A stretch of DNA of 64,000 bases from Garcia nutans (Eukaryota > Streptophyta > Magnoliopsida > Malpighiales > Euphorbiaceae): NCBI GenBank assembly GCA_947685225.1, contig CANTUV010000024.1, positions 13,224,001 to 13,288,000 of the forward strand, read 5' to 3'. Numbering within the stretch: the stretch's first letter is position 1; every line of letters starts with the position of its first letter. The notes under the pieces are model-generated. The model was not told the origin of the DNA, searched no databases, and worked only from the letters and a program-made list of their open reading frames with translations. Shown here one piece after another: positions 47,400 through 57,232 of the stretch. A program made the translations under genes and the position numbers.

Positions 47400-47760
47400 T
47401 TGAGAGATTTAAAAGTTCAGAGACACGACCCATGTTTGAATTGTCTTGGCCGTTTCATTCGGTTTAGGCTAGACACGGCCACGAACACAGTCGTGTCTTA
47501 TGGCCGTGTTGGCTGCTGTGAAAAATGGGTGAGTTGGCTGCTGTGCAAAGGTTTGAGGGAAGCAGAGTGGGGGTGAACATGGATTCAAGCGAGTTGGCCG
47601 TGTTCACGTGAAATGGCCACGGACACGACCAAGTCGTGTGGCCATGTTCACTTCTGTAAAAATGGCTGAGTTCAGGACACATTTAGTGACACAGTCGTGT
47701 CTTCTACTGCCACTTTCTCTCTTTTTTAAAAAATTGATTTAATTTAATTTAGCCGTGTCA
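47400..47760 (-). promoter_or_regulatory. Palindrome-rich block upstream of the env-like frame
   Basis: It contains several copies of GACACGGCCA/TGGCCGTGTC-type words (for example AGACACGGCCACG at about 47472, TATGGCCGTGTTGG at about 47499, AGTTGGCCGTGTTC at about 47591). The same words are arrayed in the element's LTR about 165-540 bases from its start, where the promoter should be. A role as an internal promoter for the env-like frame is inference. Confidence 0.45.
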
Positions 47761-47977
47761 CCCATGCCTAGTTCATTCATTATTTCTTCATTCCTTGCCC
47801 TAAAATTCAATTTCACCAAAAATACCCATCAGAGCACCCATTCCATTTAATTTATTCCAAAACCAAGAAAGATTTAAAATTTAGAATTTAAAATACAAAA
47901 ATAGGAAAGAAATGCAAACTGATGGGTTGCCTCCCATTGAACGCTTCTTTAACATCGTGTAGCTGGACTTCGTTACA

Positions 47978-49240
47978 TCACTTGTCAATGAACACCATAC
48001 TTTCTACGATTTTTGCAACTTCAATATCTTCAGAATAAGGCTTCACCCTTTGTCCATTCACCTTAAATGTCTCGTTGGTTTTCAAGTTTAATAATTCAAT
48101 GACTCCAAAGGGAAATATTTGAACTACTGGAAATGGTCCACTCCAACGAGACTTTAATTTTTTGGGAAACAACCGCAGCCGCAGCCTTGAATTGAATAAG
48201 AGAAATTTCATTCCCGGTTTAAAGGTTCTTCTAAGGATCATTATGTCATGCATAGCTTTCGCGTTTTCCTTGTAAATCCTTGCACTCTCATAAGCCTCAT
48301 TCCTAAGCTCGTCAAGCTCAGAGATTTGCAACATCCTTTGCTCATTTGCTCCATCCAAGTCCATATTTGTGGCCTTGATTGCCCAATAAGCTTTATGCTC
48401 TAATTCTACCGGTAGGTGGCAAGCCTTGCCAAAGACCAATTTATATGGATTCATTCCCAATGGTATTTTGAAAGTTGTCCAATAAGCTCACAGTGCTTCT
48501 GGGAGTTGGATCGACCAGTCTTTTCTCATAGTGCTCACAGTCTTCTCCAAGATCCCCTTAATTTGCTTATTAGATATCTCGGCTTGTCCGAATGTTTGGG
48601 GGGTGATATAGGGTTGCCACCTTGTGTTGGATGTCCATCTTGGTCATCAACATTTCAAACCATTTGTTGCAAAAATGGTTTTTCCATCACTCATGATTGC
48701 CTTTGGGATCTTAAACTTGCTTAAAATATTTTCCTTCAAGAATTTCAACACAACATTAGCATCATTAGTCGTAGTGGGGATAGTTTCAACCCACTTGGAC
48801 ATATAATCCACTGCAAGAAGGATATATTCAAAGCCAAATGACTTGAAAAATGGCTCCATGAAGTCTATTCCCCATACATAAAAAATTTCTACCAGAATAA
48901 AAATAGTGAGAGGCATTTCATTCTTTTTGCTAATGTTCCATACTCTTTGACATTTATCACATTTTATACAAAAATTGTAAGCATCCTTAAAAAGAGTGGG
49001 CTAATACAAACCTCTTTGAAGAACCTTCTTGGCGGTTTTCTTTCCTTCAAAATGCCTTCCACAATACATGTTGTGGCAAAATTGTAACACTTGTAATTGC
49101 TCTTCTTCAGGCACACATCTTCTGATAATTTCATCCCTACAAATTCTAAACAAATATGGCTCATTCCAAAAATAGTACTTACAAGAATGTAGGAACCTCT
49201 TCTTTGCCTGAAATTCAAATCTTTTCTCACAACACCACAC
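47978..49240 (-). pseudogene. Athila integrase
   Basis: The zinc-binding part shows FCHNMYCGRHFEGKKTAKK (near 49050-49080) and CIKCDKC (about 48955-48975). The catalytic core shows GIDFMEPF (first Asp, near 48865) and MSDGKTIF (second Asp, near 48685). The third acidic residue appears in QAEISNK (near 48575), in another frame. The C-terminal part at 47978-48460 includes NPYKLVFGKACHLPVELEHK and ends near FKVNGQRVKPYSED, the usual Athila end. Stops and frameshifts fall between the parts. It would insert element DNA into the genome. Confidence 0.87.
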
Positions 49241-49658
49241 GAAAGATAATTAGCAATATCGACATACCATGGTGCTTGAGTTAAAGTGAACAAGTGTTCA
49301 TCCTGAAATTTTTCAAAAGCATTTTCACAAGCAATTTCTGCATCATCATCGTGAGAGTTCAATCTAGAAAGATGGTCATCTACTACATTTTCACCTCCTT
49401 TCCTATCTTTGATTTCAACATCAAATTCTTGTAACATCAAAACCTATCTAATGAGCCTATGTTTAGCTTGTGGTTTAGTCAATAGGTATTTCAATGCCGT
49501 GTAGTCTAATAATACTATGACCTAGGAACCTATCAAGTGAGATCTAAATTTTTCTAGTGCAAATACCACAGCTAAAATTTACCTTTCAGTGGTGGTGTAA
49601 TTCACTTGTGCATCATTTAAAGATAAACTTGCATAATAAATTACACACATCAATTTGT
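49241..49658 (-). pseudogene. Athila RNase H and connector
   Basis: The stretch after the reverse transcriptase contains sequence like YASLSLNDAQVNYTTTE and, at 49440 downward, MMLQEFDVEIKDRKGGENVV followed by DDHLSRL, the usual end of the RNase H domain. Stops interrupt it near 49441 and 49553. Confidence 0.8.
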
Positions 49659-51308
49659 TCACCCTTTGGCCCAAAACAGCCCCAATGGCATAAGTTGATC
49701 CATCACACATGATTTCAAAGACAAATCCCAATTAGGAGCAACAATTATGGGGGCAGAAGTTAATTTTTCTTTTAAGATTTTAAATGCTTCTAAGGACTTT
49801 TTATCAAAAACAAACGGGACATCTTTTCTAAGTAAATTGCACAAAAGACGTGAAATTTTAGAAAAGTCTTTTATGAATCTCCTATAGAATCCAGCATGTC
49901 CCAAAAAACTTCTTATCCCCTTAAAAGATGGGGGCGGTGGTAGATTCATGATTAAATCAACCTTAGCTTTGTCTACTTCAATCTCCTTATGGGAGACAAC
50001 ATGTCCCAAAACAATGCCATGATCAACCATAAAGTGACTCTTTTCCCAACTCAAAGTTAGATTACATTCAATACATCTTTCTAGTACAAGAGTCAACTTA
50101 TGCAAACAATCGTCAAATGAATTGCCAAAAATAGAGAAGTCATCCATAAATACCTCAATGCACTTGTCCAACATATAAAAAAAAATGGAAAGCATACATC
50201 TTTGAAATGTTCCTGGTGCATTGCAAAGTCTAAATGGTATTCTCCAAAAGGCAAATGTCCCGAAGGGCAAGTGAAAGTTGTCTTTAGTTGATCCTCTGGT
50301 GCTATTGGGACTTCGTAGTAACCTGAAAGACCATCGAGAAGTAAAAATCATGTCCAGATAATCTATCAAGCATATGTTCAATAAATGGTAAAGGAAGTGG
50401 TCTTTCTTGGTGATATTATTTAATTTCCTATAATCTATGCACATTCGCCACCCTGTTTGAGTTCGTGTAGGTACCAACTCTCCTTTCTCATTCTGGACCA
50501 CAGTTAAACCTGTTTTCTTTGGTACCACATGTACTGGATTAACCCACTCGCTATCAGCTATTGGGTAGATCATCCCCTCATCAAGGAGCTTAAGAACCTC
50601 TTTCTTGACTAGTTCACTCATATTTGGGTTGAGCCTCCTTTGAGCTTCTCTAATCGGTTTAGCTCCCTCTTCCAAAACTATCTTATGCATATACATAGAG
50701 GGACTAATTCCCTTGATATCACTCAACCCCCAACCAATGGCTCTCTTGAATTTTTTCAATATTCTCACAAGTTTATATTCATTATCACTTTCGAGAGTTG
50801 CAGAAATTATCACTGGTTGTGTGTTGTTCTTCCCAAGAAAAACATACTTTAAATGCTTTGGGAGTTCCTTAAGTTCAAACACTTTTGGTTGAATCTCTTC
50901 TTCCTCAATTTCAAGTTCCATCTCATTATTCTCATCATCCAACATGGACTTGCATTCTTTAATCTCCACATCGAAAATCTTAATCTCTTGACCCAAGGTT
51001 AGGGCCATCTCTAACTTGTCTTCACTACTTCTTTGCAAGAAAACTTCTTCAATAGCAAGATTAGTAAAATCAATAAAAAAACAACCTTCATAAACAGCAA
51101 TAGTGAGAATAGGAAAAGTGTTAAAAATTGAAAATTCCACAATTTGTCCTAAGATAGTCATAGCTAATTTTCCATTTTTAACGTCAATTAAAGTATTAGT
51201 TGTAGCCATAAACGACCTCCCTAACAAAATTATATGTTCTAAATCCCTAAGGATTTCTTCCCTCGTATCTAAGACAATGAAATCAATGGGTACAATCAAA
51301 CCACCCAC
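49659..51308 (-). pseudogene. pol: Athila reverse transcriptase (longest open frame in the window)
   Basis: 549 open codons. The front holds the protease tail/connector (DLEHIILLGRSFMATT). Reverse-transcriptase blocks follow: LDEGMIYPIADSEWVNPVHV, VPKKTG, RMCIDYRKLN, LPFGTFAFWRIPF, CNAPGTFQRCM, the catalytic box VFMDDFSIFG, and FLGHAGFYRRFIKDFSKI. Between KKDHF and LPFGTFA (about 50280-50400) the frame encodes unrelated residues; the expected reverse-transcriptase sequence, including LDGLSGYYEV, lies in other frames. Small indels here compensate and keep the frame open without a functional palm. It copies element RNA to DNA in intact relatives. Confidence 0.92.
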
Positions 51309-51325
51309 TTGAACTAGAACATCCT

Positions 51326-51682
51326 CTATGATTCCCTTAGGGTATCTAAGAGCAGCACCATTTTTGTTGGTTTAAGTTCCCCTAGCTCTAATTTTAGATA
51401 AATAGAATATGGCATCAAGTTTATGCTAGCTCCTAGATCACACATGCGACTGGTTTCTTTCCCATTCCCCATAGAGATATTAACCATAAAACTCCCAGGA
51501 TCCTTTAGCTTTGGAGGTAACTTATGTTGTAAAACAACACTTGTTACTTCCGAAACTATTACCTTTTCATTCAACTCATATCTTTTCTTTTTAGTGTTTA
51601 ATTCCTTGGAAAACTTGGCATAAGTTGGTATATTTTTAATCACCTCAAGTAAGGGTAGGTTAATACTTACCTTTGAGAGCAT
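51326..51682 (-). pseudogene. Athila aspartic protease
   Basis: The frame carries CDLGASINLMPYSIYLKL, the Athila protease active-site block, where DLGA replaces the common DTGA. It is followed by ELKPTKMVLLL. A frameshift near 51320 separates it from the reverse-transcriptase frame. The protease would cut the Gag-Pol polyprotein. Confidence 0.87.
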
Positions 51683-52225
51683 GTTCTAAATTTTAGAAAA
51701 TTGTTTATCATGTTTCTCATTTTTTAACCTGCTTGGAAAAGAAATTGGCGGTATATAAGGATTTGGAGATTTGTGCAACTTTGGTGCAATGGATACCTCC
51801 TCACTAACCTCCTTCGGCTCACTTGGTTAAGTTTTGCCTTCTTGCATTTTCTCCCCATTTTCTTGAATTGTACCTACATCCAAAGAGTAGTCAATTTTAT
51901 TATCACCGATTTTCTTATCAATTACCTTACCACTTCTTAAGACTGTGATTGCTTTGGCTTGCTCCGGTTGGCTTGGAAATTTTTCTTTTTGGTGTGCTTA
52001 AAGATGGTTGGCCAATTGCCCCACTTGGATTTCTACCTTCTTTAGTGATGCCTCCAAAGAATCAAACCTATTGTTCACATCTTAATTTTGGGTGCTAATT
52101 TGAATGAAAGTATTCAAATTATCTTCAAGTGTAGGTTTCTTTACTTGATCTTGATTTGAAGTTTGTCCTTAGAAGTTGGATCCTCTTTGGTAAGGTTGGA
52201 AAGGTTGTTGAGGTGGAACGTGTTG
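51683..52225 (-). other. Decayed gag-pol connector of the Athila element
   Basis: A Lys/Glu/Pro-rich connector between zinc knuckle and protease, with stops. Nothing distinct can be named. Confidence 0.5.
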
Positions 52226-53322
52226 CTAATTTTTCCAAGAGAAATTTGGGTGGCTTCTCCAACCGGGGTTGTAAGAATTTGAATATAGGTCATTCCTACC
52301 CCCTTTTTGGAAACCTTCAAAGGCATAAACTTGCTCTTTCCCCTCCTGGAATTGACCAAAACTTGAAGTGCAAAAGTTTGCATTATGGCCTACAATACCA
52401 CATGATTTACATGTTTCTTGACTTGACATAGGTGTGCTTCCTCTTGCATTTAGAATCTTCACTTATCTTGTTAATTCTGCTAATTGCCTTTCCATCTTAG
52501 AATTTCAGTTCAACTCATATGCTCCTCTTCTTCTTTCCCTAATACTCTTTTACCGCGAATTTTCTCCCAATATTTCAAATAATGCAATAGTTTCTGCAAC
52601 TGTCTTTTCACCCATTGCTCCCCCTGCTGCATTGTCCACTGTATTTTGGCTTTACTGAGTGAGCCCATCATAAAAAACCGATTGAGCAATTGTTGTGGAT
52701 AATAATGATGAGGGCATTGGAACAACAAGGATTTGAAGTGATCCTACACCTCATGAAATGGTTCTCCATCCTATTGGGTGAATGTTGCAATACTTCCCCT
52801 AAGCTCTTTTGTTTTCTGGTATGAATAGAACTTTCCCATGAATTTGTTATAAACTTTGGTCCATATGGTTAAGGAATTCTCCGGTAAAGTCATCAACCAT
52901 GCCTTCGCCCTATCCTTCAAACTAAATGGGAAATATCTCATTTTAAGTTCATCTTCCATTAATGCTTGCAAAGGGAATGTGTGCAAGGTTATGTAAAAAT
53001 CACGAATGAAGTTGAGAGGGTCTTCATTCGACAATCTATGGAAGGATGGCAGCATACTATAATGAGTATTTTTTAGTTCATAATTTCTTACTGCATTGCT
53101 CAACCGGATACATGACGTTATTACTCCAATGATCGGTTAGGCAAACTCCTTCATAGGTGGTTCCTCTACTTCACCCATTTCTACCTCCGTGTTCTCCCCA
53201 ATTTGCTCTCCGGTGTCTTCTCCTTCTTGCCCCAAAGGATCCACTTCCTCAGTTCTAGGAAGTCTATGAATATCATCTATAAATGGAGCAATTTCATTTC
53301 CGTGGGACTTTAGTCCTTGCAT
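52226..53322 (-). pseudogene. gag: Athila gag with zinc knuckle
   Basis: It starts near MQGLKSHGNEIAPF (53322). Gag core pieces follow: LPSFHRLSNEDPLNFIRDFY and RYFPFSLKDRAKAWLMTLPE (52771-53103), then CPHHYYPQQLLNRFF (from 52713). The CCHC zinc knuckle CKSCGIVGHNANFC is at about 52365-52410. At least four stops or frameshifts separate these pieces. Gag would build the particle and bind RNA. Confidence 0.88.
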
Positions 53323-53401
53323 AAATCACCTAGGCAAATCAAGAAGAAACACTTTAAACAATTAAAATAAAAGAATCAAACTACTACTAACAATTACCTT
53401 C

Positions 53402-53419
53402 CTCGGCAACAGTGCCAAA
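53402..53419 (-). other. Primer-binding site of the Athila element
   Basis: The minus strand reads TTGGCACTGTTGCCGAG just inside the 5' LTR, close to the Athila site TGGCGCCGTTGCCGGGG (tRNA-Asp type) with decay. Confidence 0.8.
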
Positions 53420-53423
53420 AACT

Positions 53424-55257
53424 TATTGCGCTCTAATTAATACTACTACAAGTGATACTCGCAAGTATAGGAGGTTATTGTAGCAACGGTGGTCGTCCCA
53501 AGATCATCTCACAAGGAAGGTGTTGTTCATAATAATTTCATTAATGAAAATAAATTAAAAGAATGAGTGTATAATGTGTGCAATGTTATTGAAATTGTAA
53601 TAAAATTAAAATAGCAAGTAAACAATTATCAGGATGCTTAAAATTGGTTTAATCCTTAGAATTGCACCTTGGGTTTGTAGATTGATTAAATCAAAGCTTG
53701 ATTATCTAATTGTCCATTAATATAACCTTGTAATTTAATTTGTCCTTGAGTTTAATTAGCAATTACCAATTCATTAGTTTTCACACTCATGAATTAACAA
53801 CAACCAATTATTTTGAATTTGCAAATTAATAGAACCCAAGAACTTATATTTCTAATTCATTCTTTGGGTAGTTGATTGTATAGTTTCGATATCAAATTTT
53901 ACCTCTCAGTCCATCATTTAATATTAAGAGATCAATAGGTGGCCAATCTATCAACCTATTATTCAATTCAATACAATCAACTAATAACAAGGTATATTAA
54001 TGGAAATATCGAATCAAGTCATTCAATCAAATCTACTACAAACCCTAGGAATGAGTAATTTAGCTCATCATCATTTCAAAATCAAAATTCATCTCAATAT
54101 AAATCAAATCAAAATTATCCATTAAAATATTATTATTCATAACAAAACAACAATAATCTAGAAATGAATTAAATGAGAGAATATGAAAAACCCCTTGCAG
54201 ATGCCAAGAGTTGAATTTCTTATTTTTCCTCCTAGCTCAACATGAATGTGATGAAGAACTCCCAAGCCCTCTTCAATCCTTCGTTCAATTACTCTGCCCT
54301 TAAAAGAATGAGTGAAGTCTCCTTTAAGCCTCCAATCTTTCAATCCAAACTTTCTTCAAATCCTAACCATCTAAAGCTTGGTTAACCACATAAAATCCCA
54401 AGAAACTAAGTTATAGTCCTCCCTTTGGAAAAAAAAAATGGAATGGAAGATGAAGATGAAGGTGATGATAATAGTTTTGGCAAGAATGCTCTCTCCAAAA
54501 CAAGAACAAGTCTCCCTAAATTCCTATCCCTCCAATTATTTAATTCTAAGACAAAAAAAGAAAATCCCTTTTCCAACTCACCTCACTCCCATTTGTCTCT
54601 TCTTTTCCATTCTTAAATTTTTCATCCCAAAAAAACACTTCACTTTTCAATTATTTTTAAAACAACATTCCTCTTGTCTCCCACCGTGTCCCCCACTAAT
54701 TGTGCTAATAATTCAGAGGAATCATATGAGAGACGGCCAAGACATGAGTGACTTGGCTGTGTCTATCAATTTTACCTTGGACACGGCCAAGCCACTTGCC
54801 TGTGTCCTTCACAGCCTTGCATTGTATGTTTCATGTGGGAGTGACATGGCCGTGTCTTCTTTTGCCTCTCTGGATAGTTTGCTTTCTTCAGGTGTGACAC
54901 GGCCAAGCCACTGGGTGTGTCATATGACATGGCCAATGACTTGGCTGTGTCTCTTGTATGTGTCTGCCTCTGCTAAAATTTCTTGAGGGACACGGCCAAG
55001 TTGATTCATCCTAGATGTGTCATGTGAGTGTGTCTTCTTTTTTGCCTTGGCTGAGGGGACACGGCCAAGCCAGTGGTCTCTTGGCCGTGTCTCATGTCTT
55101 TCCATCAAATTTGGAACCAACAACGTGAATTTAAGCTCCGTTTTTCGCTTCAACCTAAATCAAACACTTCAAGCATTTTTTTAATAAAAATTAAAGAAAA
55201 GATTAACTAAAAACTAATAAAATTACCCAATAAATATATACATAAGTTATCAAAATA
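53424..55257 (-). repeat. 5' LTR of the Athila element
   Basis: 1834 bp, collinear with 42676-44520. In the part nearest the LTR start, several GACACGGCCAAG/CTTGGCCGTGTC words form an array (about 54725-55091). The last pair is a perfect 12-bp inverted repeat with a 10-base loop (55058-55069 and 55080-55091). Confidence 0.88.
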
Positions 55258-55603
55258 ATATTCCAATCATCTGTAGCTTTATGAAAATCTTCTAAAATTA
55301 CTTCGTTTCTATTTACTATCCTTTTTATTTCTGAGTTATCAAAACTATCAGATTTAGTTGTGTTAGCTGATTTACAAAAAAAAAAAAGGTTCCATTTTTA
55401 AGTTTTGAGTTATAGATTAAAGGTAAGATCTATGGTTTTGGAAGTGGCCACTGACTAACTGCCCTCAATGCCTACCATTTGGCTAAAATGGAACTTACTA
55501 TATTCCCAAAATTCTAGTCAAAGATCGCACACTTAATACTATAGATCAAAACCTAAAAATGAAATTATGATATATGTATCTCATTAACACCCCAAAAACC
55601 TAA
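55258..55603 (-). pseudogene. Caulimovirid leader and polyprotein start, copy C
   Basis: The minus-strand leader after the primer site is homologous to copy B 63410-63650 (shared GATCTTTGACTAGAA, GTAGTATTAAG and GTCAGTGG blocks). It is followed by the first readable polyprotein segment, which is interrupted at 55258 by the Athila element. Confidence 0.8.
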
Positions 55604-55616
55604 GGCTTTGATACCA
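55604..55616 (-). other. Viral primer-binding site, tRNA-Met type, copy C
   Basis: The minus strand reads TGGTATCAAAGCC, the caulimovirid tRNA-Met primer site with one change, marking the start of the viral DNA map. Confidence 0.82.
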
Positions 55617-56399
55617 ACAAAAGTCTAAGGTTCGTTTATAAAAACAAGCAACCTACAAGGTCTTTTAGGCAATAGGCAATACACATTCTTAGATCTATAG
55701 AAGAAAATAGCAAATGATAAGCAGGAAAGCATAGAAATAGAGAATGTGAAAGAATAAATTAAATCAGAATTTTTTATATTTTATTAAATACAAATATGAA
55801 TTTTTACAATAACACAAATATTTTATCAGTACTTGGCGTTGTATCACAATAACGTAAAATCTAATCTTACTCTTTGCCAATAGCAGATACAATTGTGTTT
55901 CCGGTCTATACACCAATAAAATTTTGCAAAATACAAATAGTTTTATACAAAGAGATTTCTAATATATCAAATCAGACTAAGCTGCAGATACAGAGCATAC
56001 TTATACAAATTACAAAGTTTAAATAAAATAGAAAAGTAAATGAATTATACAAAAATTAAATATAAGTAAAACCATGGTTAAAACTTATAGAAAAGTTATA
56101 CAACAATAGGAAAAAGAAGGGGTTTGGTTTGCGAGAGGGGGAGGAAGACCTAAACTAAGCTTGAGAGAGTTTCTTCATAGTTCTGAAGTAGAAAAGTTCT
56201 AAAAGAAGAGTTTTTCCTCCAAGCTTCAGAAGTAGATGAATAATACTCTGTTGGTAAGTACTATTTTATACTATTGTTAAATAGTACTACTTTTATACTA
56301 TAGATGAACAATACTTTTTACTGTAACTTCACATGTCTTAAAGGAACAAGGTTCCTTCTGCCTTTTATTATTTTTATTTTTATTTCTCTTTTTAGTTCA
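55617..56399 (-). promoter_or_regulatory. Viral intergenic (promoter) region, copy C
   Basis: It lies between ORF2 and the primer site in a circular caulimovirid map, where the promoter and polyadenylation signals should be. On the minus strand there are two TATA-like AGTATAAAA words (about 56257-56305). It is homologous to 56841-57232 in copy A and, reversed, to 30087-30220. Whether it is active is unknown. Confidence 0.65.
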
Positions 56400-56750
56400 C
56401 TTTTTTTTCTTTATTGTTGAAAGTATTCCATAGCAATCATCCTCATTACTAGGACAATAATGAGATAGAGACAAAGTCAGAAGTTGTAATAGTGAAAGAT
56501 GATGTCATGGATAATGTGAAAGAAGAGTCAGAAGAAGATAAAAGAGATGAAGATGAAGGAGATTTTCTTTTCCTGGAAAGGGTTTTAGACTAGACTTTGA
56601 TCTTTTTAGACTAAGTCTTGCTAAAAGAACTAGAAGAAATAGGCTTCATGGGCTCAAAGGTGGAAGGAATAGATTTAACCACCTATTGACAAATGGGTTT
56701 ATAATCTTCTGCAGTTTTTGCAGCTGCAAAAAATGCTTGGCAATAAGTTT
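56400..56750 (-). pseudogene. Florendovirus-like ORF2 C-terminal fragment preceding copy C
   Basis: It is collinear with 57330-57650 of copy A, including the acidic, serine-rich stretch. It is the downstream end of an ORF2 upstream of copy C's intergenic region, as expected if copies are joined in tandem or the viral circle opened inside ORF2. Stops are present. Confidence 0.75.
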
Positions 56751-56775
56751 TTAGGCCTATATATATAGGCCTAAA
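56715..56775. repeat. Two perfect palindromes near the copy junction
   Basis: An 18-bp palindrome (half TTTTTGCAG, 56715-56732) and a 26-bp palindrome (half TTTAGGCCTATAT, 56750-56775) lie 17 bp apart, next to the point where copy A and copy C sequences meet. Confidence 0.9.
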
Positions 56776-56840
56776 GGATCTTAAAGGGGAAATAGCTAAC
56801 TTAGAATTTTCAGAGCAAAAGGTAATCAGACAAAAGCCCC
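56776..56840. other. Junction between endogenous virus copies A and C
   Basis: A short stretch that matches neither copy's map clearly. Left of it is ORF2 sequence of copy C; right of it is intergenic sequence of copy A, which stops about 70 bases short of where its primer site would be. Confidence 0.55.
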
Positions 56841-57232
56841 ACTCTTAGATCTATACAGAACTAAAATTTAAATAAATATAAAGAATGTAAAAGAGTATGT
56901 TAAAAACATATGAAATATTTTATTAATAAGATTTAAAATTATATAGAAGATATAAATACAAGAATACTGGTACGTGAAATTGTTATGCCCAAGTCTAAAC
57001 AGGAATATTGTCCATTTGGATTCAGCTCCTGAATTTATATTTGGGTTTTCATCCGATATACCAATGGTTCCAGTATTATACCAAAATACAAAATAAAATT
57101 TACAAACAAGTTTCTGATATACCAGATCAGACAAAGCTGCAGGTACAGAACAAGGGAAGGAGATACAAAAATGGAAGAAGGTATGTGTGAGAGAGAAAGG
57201 GAAGAGAAAACCTAAACTAAGCCTTCTACCTT
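56841..57232 (-). promoter_or_regulatory. Viral intergenic region, copy A
   Basis: It is homologous to about 55680-56200 (shared TTAGATCTATA, a CAGAC-AAGCTGCAG block and CCTAAACTAAGC). It lies directly after ORF2. Confidence 0.65.

Larger units (their letters stand above)
42676..55257 (-). mobile_element. Athila-lineage LTR retrotransposon, nearly complete but decayed
   Basis: A 12.6-kb minus-strand element: 5' LTR 53424-55257, primer site, gag, protease, reverse transcriptase, RNase H, integrase, env-like frame, long 3' region, polypurine tract and 3' LTR 42676-44520. A 5-bp target duplication ATATT/ATATC (55258-55262 and 42671-42675) differs at one base. CTTGCTTGGGGACAAGCAAAG near the 3' LTR and the primer site are Athila hallmarks. 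It is inserted in endogenous virus copy C. All genes are broken. Confidence 0.93.
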
